Shown: piece by piece, positions 8,692 through 18,562 of the stretch | Numbering within the stretch: position 1 is the stretch's first letter | Layout of the letters: each line of letters opens with the position of its first letter | Assembly (NCBI RefSeq): GCF_004357985.1 | Contig: NZ_SMTF01000003.1 | Location: 62,001-126,000 of the forward strand | Direction: 5' to 3' | DNA length: 64,000 nt | Source of the DNA: Luteimonas aestuarii | Lineage (GTDB): Bacteria; Pseudomonadota; Gammaproteobacteria; Xanthomonadales; Xanthomonadaceae | The notes under the pieces: generated by a model | Seen by the model: only the letters and a program-made list of their open reading frames with translations | What the model was told of the DNA's origin: nothing | The model's database searches: none | Program-made: the position numbers and the translations under genes

Positions 8692-9836
8692 TGCGCACCT
8701 CCCTGTCCACGGGTGGGCCGCGGCGTCGTGCGCGCCGGGGCCGGGGTTTCGGCCGAGACCGAGGGCGAGATCAGCTCGGGCGTCAGCAGCGGCTGCTGCG
8801 GCGGGCTACCACCACCGCCCTGCCCGGCCATCGGCACGTAGATCAGCTGGCGGCCATCGCCACCGACGATCTTGCGGTTGTCGGCCAGCACCTGCTGCAC
8901 GGTTTCCAGCCACAGGCGCTTGCGGGTGACTTCGGGCGCGTTGCGGTAGGCGTCCACCAGCAGCGTGAAGCGCTGCGCATCACCGCTGGCGCGTGCGATG
9001 GCGGCCTCCTTGTAGCCTTCCGAGGTGGTGCGCAGGCGCGCGGCCTCGCCTCGTGCCTCGGGCACGACTTGCGCGGCGTAGGCGCGGGCCTCGTTCACCA
9101 GGCGCTCGTTCATCTGCTGCGCGCTGTTGACTTCGTCGAAGGCGGGCTTGACCTGCTCCGGCGGACGCGCGTCCTGCAGGTTCAGCTCGGTCACCACCAG
9201 GCCGGTGCGGTAGGCATCCAGTGAAGCCTGCAGCGCGGTGGCCGCGGCGACCGACAGCGGGCCACGCGCGTTGAGCGCGGCATCCAGGTCGGCGCGGCCA
9301 ATCTGTTCGCGCACCACCGATTGCGCGACTTCCTCCAGCATCTTCTCGGCGTTGCGGGTGCCGAACAGGAACAGTTCGGGATCGCTGACGCGGAACTGCG
9401 CGTTGAACGACACGTTGACGATGTTCTCGTCGCGGGTCAGCACCGGCATGGTGCGCTCGAAGCGACGGATCTGCGTGGCCTCGACCTTCTGCACGCGCTC
9501 GATCGGCCACGGCGCCTTGAAGTTGGGGCCGGGCTGCATGATCCGGGCGATTTCGCCGAAGCGCAGCACCACGCCGCGCTGGGTTTCGCCGATCAGCACG
9601 AAGCAGTTGAACACCAGCCACAGCGCCAGCGCGATCGCCACCCAGCGCAGCGGATTGCCGCCACCGGCACCGCCGCCACCGAAGAGGTCGCGCAGGCCGT
9701 CGCCGATCCGGTCGAAGCCGCCACCGCCGCTACCCGAGGGGCGCTTGCGCTTGGGCGGCCAGGGGTTCTGGCCGTTGTTGTTGCCGGGCCCGCGATCGGG
9801 CCCGCTGTTGTTCTTGCCGGGGATGTTCCAGGCCAT
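8688..9836 (-). CDS. hflK: FtsH protease activity modulator HflK
   Basis: HflK is the partner of HflC in the FtsH-regulating membrane complex. The 382-residue protein opens with a Gly/Pro/Asn-rich cytoplasmic tail (MAWNIPGKNNSGPDRGPGNN), then a membrane segment (WVAIALALWLVFNCFVLI, about 66-83), the SPFH domain (GETQRGVVLRFGEI) and a coiled coil. The C-terminal tail is Pro/Thr-rich. It is translationally coupled to hflC by an ATGA overlap and lies 197 bp from hflX. That gap holds no clear element beyond a GC-rich hairpin. Confidence 0.97.
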   Translation of the reverse strand: MAWNIPGKNNSGPDRGPGNNNGQNPWPPKRKRPSGSGGGGFDRIGDGLRDLFGGGGAGGGNPLRWVAIALALWLVFNCFVLIGETQRGVVLRFGEIARIMQPGPNFKAPWPIERVQKVEATQIRRFERTMPVLTRDENIVNVSFNAQFRVSDPELFLFGTRNAEKMLEEVAQSVVREQIGRADLDAALNARGPLSVAAATALQASLDAYRTGLVVTELNLQDARPPEQVKPAFDEVNSAQQMNERLVNEARAYAAQVVPEARGEAARLRTTSEGYKEAAIARASGDAQRFTLLVDAYRNAPEVTRKRLWLETVQQVLADNRKIVGGDGRQLIYVPMAGQGGGGSPPQQPLLTPELISPSVSAETPAPARTTPRPTRGQGGAQ

Positions 9837-10033
9837 GCCTGCTCCAATCTGGTGCCGCGCGGCCTGCAGGCCGGGGGCGATCGTTCGATTCCGCTGCCGG
9901 GGCGGGGCTTGTCCCGCGCCCGCGACACCGTCTGCGACCTAGTTTACAGGGTGGGGGCGATCCTGCCTGCCGCAAGCCGGGCGGGTGGCTTCAGGGATTG
10001 CACGGCCCTGCCCGGCCACGGGCCGAGCGTGCC

Positions 10034-11440
10034 CTACGTGGACTCCACTTCGGGCTCGGGCTCCGGCAACAGTGCCCGGAGCGGCGCGCCTTCCTCACGG
10101 GCGGCCAGCCGCGCAGCGTCGGCTTCGGCGATGTCGATCGACAGCCGCCATCCACCCTCGTCATGGGTTTCGTCGCGCACGGCGTCCAGTTCGTGCAGGC
10201 GCGCGCGCAGGCGACCGGCCGACGTGGGCAGGGCCAGCTCGGCGACGATGCGGCGCTGGCCCAGGCGTTCGCCCAGGGCCTGCAGCAGCAGGTCCAGGCC
10301 CAGGCCATCGCGCGCGGACAACCACACGCGCTCGCGGCCCTCGTTGGGCTGGTCGCGGCGCGGCGGGATGCCGCCGGGCGCGGCATCGGCGGGCGCGGGC
10401 GTTGGCGCGTCCTGCGTCGCGGCTGCAGGATCCGCATCCCGCGGTCCCTCCGCCGGCGCGCCCAGCCGGTCGATCTTGTTGAACACCAGTACCTGCGGGA
10501 TGTCGCCGGCACCGATCTCGGCCAGTACCGCATCGACCTGTGCGATGCGCTCGCTGCGCAGCGGGTCGGCGGCGTCGATGACGTGCAGCAGCAGGTCGGC
10601 CTCGCGCGCCTCGCTCAGGGTGGAGCGGAACGCGGCCACCAGTTCGTGCGGCAGGTCGCGCACGAAGCCGACGGTATCGGCCAGGACCACGCCGCCGGAG
10701 GGAAGCTCGATGCGGCGCACCGTCGGGTCCAGCGTGGCGAACAGCTGGTCGGCGGCGTACGCATCGGCACCACTGAGCGCGTTGAACAGCGTGGACTTGC
10801 CGGCATTGGTGTAACCCACCAGGGCCACGCGCGGCAGCTCGCTGCGCACCCGGGCGCGACGCATCTGCGTGCGCTGCACTTCCACCTTTTCCAGCCGCTT
10901 CTGCAGCATGTCGACGCGCTTCTGCAGCAGCCGGCGGTCGGTTTCGAGCTGGGTTTCGCCGGGGCCGCGCAGGCCGATCGAACCGCCGCGCTGGCGCTCG
11001 AGGTGGGTCCAGCCCCGCACCAGGCGCGTGGCCATGTGCTTGAGCTGGGCCAGTTCGACCTGCAGCTTGCCGTCATGGCTGCGCGCACGCTGCGCGAAGA
11101 TGTCGAGGATCAACCCGGTGCGGTCCACCACGCGACGCTCGAGCAACTTCTCGAGGTTGCGCTCCTGGCCGGGCGTGAGCGGATGGTTGACGAGGATCAG
11201 GTCGGCGCCGGTGGCATCGGCGGCGGCCTTCACTTCCTCCAGCTTGCCGCCGCCCAGCAGCGTCGCCGGGTTGGGCCGGTCGAGGCGCGCGGTGAGCAGG
11301 TGCGCCACCGTCGCCCCGGCCGAACGCGCGAGATCGGCGAATTCCTCGAGGTCGGCCTCGTCCGGGCGGCCACCCGCATGCGGCTGGATCAGCAGGGCGT
11401 GTTCGCCCTTGCGGGAACGTTCGAAGAGTTGGGTCGGCAT
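10034..11440 (-). CDS. hflX: Ribosome-rescue GTPase HflX
   Basis: HflX is a GTPase that binds the 50S subunit and splits stalled ribosomes. The 468-residue product has the N-terminal HflX domain with LLGGGKLEEV (62-70), the linker GRGxxGxRGPGETQLE-like segment GGSIGLRGPGETQLETDRR (152-170) and a G domain with P-loop GYTNAGKST (209-217), DTVGFVRDLP and NKID. Between NKID and the following WLSARDG motif lies an insertion of about 45 Ala/Pro-rich residues, probably a disordered loop. The start MPTQLFERSRKGEHALLI is the normal family start. It follows hfq, the conserved order in this group. Confidence 0.97.
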   Translation of the reverse strand: MPTQLFERSRKGEHALLIQPHAGGRPDEADLEEFADLARSAGATVAHLLTARLDRPNPATLLGGGKLEEVKAAADATGADLILVNHPLTPGQERNLEKLLERRVVDRTGLILDIFAQRARSHDGKLQVELAQLKHMATRLVRGWTHLERQRGGSIGLRGPGETQLETDRRLLQKRVDMLQKRLEKVEVQRTQMRRARVRSELPRVALVGYTNAGKSTLFNALSGADAYAADQLFATLDPTVRRIELPSGGVVLADTVGFVRDLPHELVAAFRSTLSEAREADLLLHVIDAADPLRSERIAQVDAVLAEIGAGDIPQVLVFNKIDRLGAPAEGPRDADPAAATQDAPTPAPADAAPGGIPPRRDQPNEGRERVWLSARDGLGLDLLLQALGERLGQRRIVAELALPTSAGRLRARLHELDAVRDETHDEGGWRLSIDIAEADAARLAAREEGAPLRALLPEPEPEVEST

Positions 11441-11498
11441 CGGCTCGGCGGGGACGGCTTGGTCCCCCTAGATGTGGGCCGTGCCGCCCTGCTTCAAG

Positions 11499-11521
11499 TC
11501 GCCCCGCGCAAGGCGGGGCGA
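11499..11521. other. GC-rich hairpin between hfq and hflX
   Basis: TCGCCCCGC and GCGGGGCGA form a perfect 9-bp stem with a GCAAG loop, 11 bp past the hfq stop in the direction of transcription. No T tract follows, so it is more likely an mRNA 3'-end or stability structure, or a partial attenuator, than a full terminator. Confidence 0.4.
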
Positions 11522-11532
11522 CGCGGCGGCGG

Positions 11533-12151
<619 letters not shown>

Positions 12152-13108
12152 CTACGTTGGCAGGAACATCGCGAGCGCATCATCCAGCCGTGCGCGATCG
12201 GTGGCAGGATCGAACCAGCGCGCGTCGCGCTGGCCGCGCAGCCAGGTCAACTGACGCTTCGCAAGCTGGCGCGTCGCAGCGATGGCCTGGTCGCGGAACG
12301 TCGCCGCATCGGTCTGCCCGTCGAGGTGCTGCCATGCCTGGCGATAGCCGACGGCGCGGATCGCCGGCAGGTCCAGGGGCGCTCGATGCGATTGCAATGA
12401 AGGCAATGCGCGCAGTCGCCGGATTTCGTCCAGGAAGCCCGCGGCCAGCATCGCGTCGAAGCGCGTGGCGATGCGCGCATGCAGCGTCTCGCGAGATGCC
12501 GGGGCCAGCACCAGTTTGAGCACCTTCACCGGCAGGGGTGCCGATTGCGATGGCTCGCGCTGCCACTCGCTGATCGGCCGCGCGCTCAGTCGCAGCACTT
12601 CCAGTGCGCGCTGTATGCGCTGCGGATCGCCGGGCCGGATCTTCGCGGCGGCGATGGGATCGGCGATGGCCAGTTCGGCATGCAAGGCGGGCCACCCGCG
12701 CATGCGCGCCTCTTGCGCGATCGTCGCACGCATCGCGGGATCGGCCTCGGGCATGGGCGACAACCCCTGTAGCAGCGCGTGGAAGTACAGCCCGGTGCCG
12801 CCCACCAGCAGCGGCACCCTGCCCCGCGCGACGATGCCGTCGATGGCACTGCGGGCATCGCGCGCGAACTCGGCGGCCGAGTAGGTTTGCCAGGGGTCGC
12901 GCAGGTCGAGCAGATGGTGCGGCGCACGCGCGCGTTCGGCCGCCTCGGGCTTGGCCGCGCCGATATCCAGGCCGCGATAGACCAGCACCGAATCCACGCT
13001 GACGATTTCTCCGTTCAGTCGCTCGGCCCAGTCCAGCGACAACGCCGTCTTGCCCGACGCGGTCGGGCCCATCAGGGCAATGGCGGGAACGCGCTGGTCG
13101 GCCGGCAT
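12152..13108 (-). CDS. miaA: tRNA dimethylallyltransferase MiaA
   Basis: MiaA adds a dimethylallyl group to A37 of tRNAs that read UNN codons. The 318-residue product has the P-loop GPTASGKT (14-21), the substrate motif [18 protein letters not shown], the [18 protein letters not shown] segment and [19 protein letters not shown], all family-typical. The C-terminal [13 protein letters not shown] is the conserved tRNA-binding end. It lies 50 bp downstream of the GGDEF/EAL gene and upstream of hfq. Confidence 0.97.
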   Translation of the reverse strand: MPADQRVPAIALMGPTASGKTALSLDWAERLNGEIVSVDSVLVYRGLDIGAAKPEAAERARAPHHLLDLRDPWQTYSAAEFARDARSAIDGIVARGRVPLLVGGTGLYFHALLQGLSPMPEADPAMRATIAQEARMRGWPALHAELAIADPIAAAKIRPGDPQRIQRALEVLRLSARPISEWQREPSQSAPLPVKVLKLVLAPASRETLHARIATRFDAMLAAGFLDEIRRLRALPSLQSHRAPLDLPAIRAVGYRQAWQHLDGQTDAATFRDQAIAATRQLAKRQLTWLRGQRDARWFDPATDRARLDDALAMFLPT

Positions 13109-13158
13109 GGCGGCATTGTCGTCGATCGACGCATGCGATGTGGATGGACTGGATCCGC

Positions 13159-16104
13159 TCAGGCGGGCTTGCGCGCCTTCCTGCGCTTGCGTGCCGGCGA
13201 GTGCGGTTGCGGTGGCGGTGCGCCCACTGCCGGCTGCGGACGCCCGAACAGGAAGCCCTGTCCGTAGTTGCAGCCCAGTTCGCCCAGCAGTTGCCGCTGT
13301 TGTTCGCTTTCCACCCCTTCGCCGATGGTCTCGATGCCCAACGTGCCGGCCAGCGCCAGGATCGCGCGCACCAGCGCCAGGCTTTCGGCGTGCATGTCGC
13401 CCTCCAGCCCGGCGACGAAACTCTGGTCGATCTTCAGCGCCTCGATCGGGAACCTGTGGAGGTACGACAGCGCCGAGAAGCCGGTGCCGAAATCGTCCAG
13501 CAGTGCCAACACGCCCTGGCTGCGCAGCGTGCTGAGGATGCGCAGGGCACGCGGCGCGTCGTCGAGCAGCGCCACTTCGGTGATCTCGATCCGCAGCCGG
13601 CGCGGGTCGGCACCCGCCTCGTCCAGCATGAGCAACAAACGCTCGGCGAAATCGTCGGCGTGGAAATGCCGTGGCGAAACGTTGATCGACACATAGCCGT
13701 CATGGTGCAGGGTCATCCACTCCACCACGTGCCGGTACATCAGCCAGTCGACCTGTTCGATCAGGCCGCTGTCCTCGCCCACGCCAATGAACTCGGATGG
13801 CGGCAACGGACCATGCAGTTCATGGTGCCAGCGCAGCAGGGCTTCATGGCCTACCACTGCGCCATCGCACAGGCGCACGATGGGCTGGAAATGCGGCTCG
13901 AACGCATCGCGCTGGATCGCGCGGCGCAGGTCGGCCTCCAGGTCCAGCAGGCGCATCGCCTCGGCGCGCATTTCCTCGTCGAACAGTTCGCTGCGGTCGC
14001 GCCCGCGCGCCTTGGCGCGGTACATCGCGGCATCGGCATCGCGCAGCAGTTCATCGCCGTGGCGGTAGCGGGGCTGCCATGCCGCGATGCCGATGCTGGC
14101 CGACGGAAACACCTCGCGCCCGGCAACCCACATCGAGCGCCCCAGCTTGCGCAGGATGCTGCCCGCCACTTCCTCCGCATAGTCCGGCCGCTCGATGTTT
14201 TCCAGCAGCACTGCGAATTCGTCGCCACCCAGCCGCGCCACCACGTCGTGCTCGCCGATCGCGCTGGCGATGCGACGCCCCACCTCGACCAGCATCGCAT
14301 CGCCCGCCGCGTGGCCCAGGCTGTCGTTGACCAGCTTGAAGCGGTCGAGGTCGAGGAACAGCACCGCGAATGGAGACCGCTGCGGCTCATGCATCGCCAC
14401 CAGGGCCTGGTCGAGCCGCTCCACCAGGTGCACGCGGTTCGGCAAACCAGTCAAGGGGTCATGCCGCGCCTGGTGGGTCAATCGCTGCTCGGCACGCACG
14501 CGCTCGCCGATCTGCGCGCGCAATTCGCGATTGGCGCGCTCCAGTTCCTGCGTGCGCGCCTCGACCCGGAACTCCAGCTCTGCGTGCGCCGCCTTCAGGT
14601 ATTCCTGCGCACGCTTGCGCGCCAGCGCCCCGTCGATGTGGTGCGCGACGAAGGTCAGCAGTTCCTGGTCGGCCTGGGTGAAGCCGATGTCCGGCGTGTA
14701 GCTCTGCACGGCGATCACCCCGACCGCGGTGCCGTCACGGGTCAACGGCACGCCCAGCCAGCAGTGGGCAAGCGCACCACGGCTGCGGACCAGGCCGTCG
14801 GCCTCCAGGGCGTTGATCCGGTCGCGCGTGGCCAGCATCGCCTTGCCGGTGGTGATGACGTACTCGGTCAGTCCGCGGGCCAGACGTCGGGGGCGGCGCA
14901 CCTGGTCGCGTTCGTCCATGGAGTACGGGAACTCGATCTGCGTGCCGTCGTCGTCCAGCATCGCGATGTAGAAGTTCCGCGCGTACAGCAATTCGCCGAT
15001 CACCCCATGCAGGTCGGAGTAGAACTTCTCGACGCTGCCGGCAGTCACCGACATTTCATTGATGCGGAACAGGGCCCGCTGCAACTGCTCGGCGCGTTCG
15101 CGCTCGACGATCTCCGCCTCCAGTACCTGGTTGGCGTGCTGCAACTCCCGCGTGCGCAGGTCCACCTGCCGTTCCAGCTCGGCCTGTGCCTGTTTGCGGT
15201 CCAGCGAGGTCTGGATGTGCTGCGCGACGAACTCCAGCAGGGCGCGGTCTTCGTGGCTGTAGCGCAGCGGGCGGTCGTAGCTCTGCACCACGATCGCGCC
15301 GCTGACACGGCCATCGCGCCGCATCGGCACGCCCAGCCAGTCCGCGCTGTCCGGGCCGTGCGCCTGGTCCTTCTGCACGCCCAGTTGCCGCCGGATCGCC
15401 GCCGAAGGCCCCAGCAACGGATGGCCATGGCGCAGCATCGCCACCGTCAGGCTGTTGGGCATGTCGGAGACGGGGATTTCCTCGTCCGGTTGCGCGACCC
15501 ACGGATCGCGCTGGTCGGCGAAGTACAGGAAGCGGAGCGTTTCACGCACATCGTCATACAACACGATGTAGAAGTTCTCGGCCGGCATCAGCGTACCGAC
15601 GATGGCGTGCATGCGCCCCAGCACTTCCGGCATCTCCAGCGCTGCGCTGGACAGGTCGGCGATCTCGTACAGCGCCTGCCGCAATCGCTCGGAACGGCGC
15701 AGCGATTCGATCCGCTGTGCGGCCAGCGCGGTGCGCAGGGTGGTGGCCACCGCCACCCGCGCCAGCGACAGCCAGCCCTCGCGCACGGCACCGGGCAACT
15801 CCCGGCCAGGCTGGGCAATGAGCGCTAGCCGCGACGTGCCCTCGTCCCACGCATCCTCGATATGCGGCCCGCGCAACGGAAGGCGCCCGGGCGCCTGTTC
15901 GAGCAGCGACTGCGCCATCTCGCCGCACGCCGACGCCGAGGGACCATGGCAGGTATGGGCGGCACCGAGCACCGGGTCGTCCCAGGCCACGGCCACGGTC
16001 GAGCCCGACGGCAGCGCAGCCGCCAGCCGCGTCGCTATGGACGCCAGGTCGTTGGCGGAGGCCAAGGCTTCCGCCGACGATCGGTCGATGGCCGGTGCGC
16101 TCAC
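13159..16104 (-). CDS. GAF-GAF-GGDEF-EAL cyclic-di-GMP signalling protein
   Basis: This 981-residue soluble protein could both make and break down cyclic-di-GMP. In order: an N-terminal variable region (1-140), GAF domain 1 (about 145-300), coiled coil (300-345), GAF domain 2 (about 350-495), coiled coil (500-545), GGDEF (550-710) and EAL (720-960). GGDEF is intact (RLGGDEF, 626-630). The inhibitory RxxD position five residues earlier reads GEHD, so the Arg of a classical I-site is missing. The EAL side keeps EALLR (754-758), [11 protein letters not shown] (870-877), KID and ETIGEGVE, so the phosphodiesterase looks active. The C-terminus is a short basic tail ([13 protein letters not shown]). 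The GAF ligands cannot be read from sequence. It lies upstream of miaA. Confidence 0.95.
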   Translation of the reverse strand: MSAPAIDRSSAEALASANDLASIATRLAAALPSGSTVAVAWDDPVLGAAHTCHGPSASACGEMAQSLLEQAPGRLPLRGPHIEDAWDEGTSRLALIAQPGRELPGAVREGWLSLARVAVATTLRTALAAQRIESLRRSERLRQALYEIADLSSAALEMPEVLGRMHAIVGTLMPAENFYIVLYDDVRETLRFLYFADQRDPWVAQPDEEIPVSDMPNSLTVAMLRHGHPLLGPSAAIRRQLGVQKDQAHGPDSADWLGVPMRRDGRVSGAIVVQSYDRPLRYSHEDRALLEFVAQHIQTSLDRKQAQAELERQVDLRTRELQHANQVLEAEIVERERAEQLQRALFRINEMSVTAGSVEKFYSDLHGVIGELLYARNFYIAMLDDDGTQIEFPYSMDERDQVRRPRRLARGLTEYVITTGKAMLATRDRINALEADGLVRSRGALAHCWLGVPLTRDGTAVGVIAVQSYTPDIGFTQADQELLTFVAHHIDGALARKRAQEYLKAAHAELEFRVEARTQELERANRELRAQIGERVRAEQRLTHQARHDPLTGLPNRVHLVERLDQALVAMHEPQRSPFAVLFLDLDRFKLVNDSLGHAAGDAMLVEVGRRIASAIGEHDVVARLGGDEFAVLLENIERPDYAEEVAGSILRKLGRSMWVAGREVFPSASIGIAAWQPRYRHGDELLRDADAAMYRAKARGRDRSELFDEEMRAEAMRLLDLEADLRRAIQRDAFEPHFQPIVRLCDGAVVGHEALLRWHHELHGPLPPSEFIGVGEDSGLIEQVDWLMYRHVVEWMTLHHDGYVSINVSPRHFHADDFAERLLLMLDEAGADPRRLRIEITEVALLDDAPRALRILSTLRSQGVLALLDDFGTGFSALSYLHRFPIEALKIDQSFVAGLEGDMHAESLALVRAILALAGTLGIETIGEGVESEQQRQLLGELGCNYGQGFLFGRPQPAVGAPPPQPHSPARKRRKARKPA

Positions 16105-16290
16105 ATGCTTCTCGCGGTTCCCCGGAGAAACCTAACGTGAACCGGCACCGGAATCGGCAAACCCCGTCGCAGATCGACATCCGTTGACCCCCGCATGCCC
16201 CCCGCCGCCGCCCTCGCCACCCTTCCCCGCAAGCGCCTGTCGCAGCGGCCGCGCTTCACGCCGGCGGCGCCAGCGCTTACGCTGCCGCGG

Positions 16291-16866
16291 ATGGATGATG
16301 CCCCCGCCCACGACGCCATGGACAGCGACGAGTCGCTGATGCTCGCGTGGGCCGCAGGGGATGCCACCGCGTTCGAGACGCTCTACGGCCGGCATCGCCA
16401 GCGCCTTTACCGCTTCCTGTTGCGGCAGTTGCGTGACGGCCCGCTGGCCGACGAACTGTTCCAGGACATCTGGCAGAAGGTCGTCACCGCGCGCCACGGC
16501 TGGCGCCCGGAGGCGCTGTTCACCACCTGGCTGTACCGCATTGCCCACAACCGGTTGGCCGACCACTGGCGCGCCCTGCAGCATCGCCCGCCCGCGCCCG
16601 ACGACGCCGACGCCCGCACCGAGCGCGTACCCGATCCTGACACGCCCGAGCGCCAGCTCTCGGATTTCGAACAGCGACGCCAGCTGCAGGTCGCGCTGGA
16701 TACGCTGCCGCCGGAACAGCGCGAAGTGGTGCTGCTGCGCCTGGAGCAGGAATTGACGCTGGAAGAGATCGGCGAGGTGACTGGCGTAGGCCGCGAGACG
16801 GTGAAGTCGCGCTTGCGCTACGCGATGGACAAGCTGCGCGCACACCTCGGGAGCGCCACCGCATGA
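16291..16866 (+). CDS. ECF-type RNA polymerase sigma factor
   Basis: A 191-residue sigma-70 family protein of the extracytoplasmic-function class. Region 2 reads AFETLYGRHRQRLYRFLLRQ, then LADELFQDIWQKV and TWLYRIAHNRLADHWR. Region 4 reads LDTLPPEQREVVLLRLEQEL, then EEIGEVTGVGRETVKSRLRYA. The linker between them is Pro/Asp-rich. The start is uncertain: ATG 16291 or ATG 16318 (MDSDESLMLAWAAGD), and neither has a strong ribosome-binding site. Its last codons overlap the next gene by ATGA, so sigma factor and membrane protein are translationally coupled, the usual sign of a sigma/anti-sigma pair. Its regulon is unknown. Confidence 0.92.
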   Translation: MDDAPAHDAMDSDESLMLAWAAGDATAFETLYGRHRQRLYRFLLRQLRDGPLADELFQDIWQKVVTARHGWRPEALFTTWLYRIAHNRLADHWRALQHRPPAPDDADARTERVPDPDTPERQLSDFEQRRQLQVALDTLPPEQREVVLLRLEQELTLEEIGEVTGVGRETVKSRLRYAMDKLRAHLGSATA

Positions 16867-17846
16867 ACATCCGCGACCGTGAACCGCTGACCCCCGAGGA
16901 GCGCGACCTGGCCCAGCGCCTGTCGCGCCTCGGTGGCCACGCGGAACCTCCAGCCGCACTCGACGCGAAGATCCTCGCCGCGGCGCGCAATGCCGCGCGG
17001 CCGAGCCTGCACCGCAAGCGGGCACGCTGGCCGCTGGGCATGGGGATGGCGGCGTCGCTGGCGCTTGCGGTGGGCGTGGCCTGGCAACTGCGCCCCTTGC
17101 CCGAGACCGAGGTCATGCAAGCGCCGTCGGAAACCGCGTCGGCAGCGATGATGGATCATGAGACGCCTCCTGCCAGGACCGCCGATTTTTCCCGAGAGGT
17201 GGAACAAGCCGCTGCGCCCGCGCCCGATGCGGAGCCGCAGGTTGCCGTGACGCCTGCCGAACCGGCACCTCCTGATGCGCCGACACCGCTGTCGAGCCTG
17301 CAGCAGGCACCGCCACCGGCTGCCGACGAAGCGTTGCAGGAAGAGCCGCCCGCCGCGCTGCTGTTCGATGCGCCCTCTCCCCCACCTCCACCAGCCCCCC
17401 CCGCACCGCCTGCTGCAGCACCAGCGGCTCCAGCCTCCGCGCCTGCCGGAGCGGCTGCAGAGGCGGCAGATGCTGCTGCAGCCAAGGTCCGCGCACAGGA
17501 GCAGGAACGCCGCACCGCACGCAGCGAGTCCACGTCGGACACGATGCGCGCTGCCGGCGCACGTCCCGACCGCGCCGGGGAAACGATCACCGCCACCGGC
17601 TCGCGCGTGCGCCAGGCGCAGCCCGCGCTGCCCGAACGCGCCGACGAATACATCGACGAGCCGCTGGACGACCGCCCCCCCGCCTCGTTCGCAACCGCCG
17701 AGGCGCGCGACGCCTGGTTGCAGCGCATCCGCGAACTGGTCGCCGAAGGCGAACTCGACGCCGCACGCGCCAGCCTGAAGGAGTTCCGCCGCCGCTATCC
17801 GCAGCATTCGCTGCCTGCGGACCTGAAGGCCCTGCTGGCCGAATGA
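16863..17846 (+). CDS. Proline/alanine-rich single-pass membrane protein, probable anti-sigma factor
   Basis: A 327-residue protein coupled to the ECF sigma gene by ATGA. Residues 1-55 are cytoplasmic and basic. A single membrane span follows (GMGMAASLALAVGVAWQL, about 59-76), then a long periplasmic Ala/Pro-rich stalk (about 85-210, including [19 protein letters not shown]). A small helical domain closes the protein (ARDAWLQRIRELVAEGELDA, then SLKEFRRRYPQHSLPADLKA, 281-327). Residues 241-250 read TITATGSRVR, which resembles the segment after the TonB box of outer-membrane receptors. No zinc-binding anti-sigma motif is visible, so the anti-sigma role rests on gene order and topology. Confidence 0.75.
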   Translation: MNIRDREPLTPEERDLAQRLSRLGGHAEPPAALDAKILAAARNAARPSLHRKRARWPLGMGMAASLALAVGVAWQLRPLPETEVMQAPSETASAAMMDHETPPARTADFSREVEQAAAPAPDAEPQVAVTPAEPAPPDAPTPLSSLQQAPPPAADEALQEEPPAALLFDAPSPPPPPAPPAPPAAAPAAPASAPAGAAAEAADAAAAKVRAQEQERRTARSESTSDTMRAAGARPDRAGETITATGSRVRQAQPALPERADEYIDEPLDDRPPASFATAEARDAWLQRIRELVAEGELDAARASLKEFRRRYPQHSLPADLKALLAE

Positions 17847-18433
17847 GCGGCCACACCCTGGCCGCAACGCAGGTGTTCGCGCTGGAGGTGAAGCACAGCC
17901 GCTTCATCGCCCGTGCGGCACCCGTCACCACGCCCGACGACGCGCAGGCGCTGCTGCGCGAGGTCTCGGTGCGCGACGCCACCCACAACTGCTGGGCATG
18001 GCGCATCGGCGGCGACTACCGCAGCAGCGATGACGGCGAGCCCGCCGGCACCGCTGGCCGGCCCATCCTCGCCGCGATCGACGGCCAGGGCCTGGACCGC
18101 GTGGCCGTGGTGGTCACCCGCTGGTACGGCGGCATCAAGCTGGGCGCGGGCGGGCTGGTACGTGCCTACGGCGGCGCGGCGGCCGAATGCCTGCGCCTGG
18201 CGCAACGGCTGCCGATCATCGAGACCACCGCCATGGGGATGCACGTGCCGTTCGACGACCTGGGGGCACTGCATGCCGCGCTGGCGGCGTTCGGCGCGGT
18301 GAAGCACGAGGAAAGCTTCGATGCCGAAGGTGCGCGGCTGGTGGTCGGATTGCCGGCCGATGCCCTCGACGCCTTGAAAGCGCGCCTGGTCGACGCCACC
18401 CGTGACCGGGTGCGTTTCGAGGACAATGGCTGA
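17843..18433 (+). CDS. IMPACT/YigZ family protein
   Basis: A 196-residue UPF0029/IMPACT-family protein. The core motifs are KHSRFIARAAPV, ATHNCWAWRIG, DDGEPAGTAGRPIL and VVVTRWYGGIKLGAGGLVRAYGG, followed by the C-terminal ferredoxin-like domain. E. coli YigZ and eukaryotic IMPACT belong here; the latter affects translational control through GCN1, and the bacterial role is unsettled. The start overlaps the preceding stop by ATGA, so the gene is read with the ECF sigma operon, probably by coincidence of operon structure. Confidence 0.95.
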   Translation: MSGHTLAATQVFALEVKHSRFIARAAPVTTPDDAQALLREVSVRDATHNCWAWRIGGDYRSSDDGEPAGTAGRPILAAIDGQGLDRVAVVVTRWYGGIKLGAGGLVRAYGGAAAECLRLAQRLPIIETTAMGMHVPFDDLGALHAALAAFGAVKHEESFDAEGARLVVGLPADALDALKARLVDATRDRVRFEDNG

Positions 18434-18562
18434 GTACCTGTCGGCCGGCCTCGCCTGTGCACGGCAGTCGCAAGGCATCGAGGCAACGCATCTGTCCCGC
18501 CTTCGCACCCTCAGGAATGCAACGCCACGCGGCGTGCCCGAATGGATCGCCCTGGAACCCGC

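Noticed and set aside
9837..10033. A small RNA or gene between hflK and hflX
   Set aside because: The gap is GC-rich with one weak hairpin; no promoter/terminator pair or conserved frame is visible.
13138..15828. An 896-codon rightward frame opposite the GGDEF/EAL gene
   Set aside because: Shadow of a gene whose motifs are complete on the other strand.
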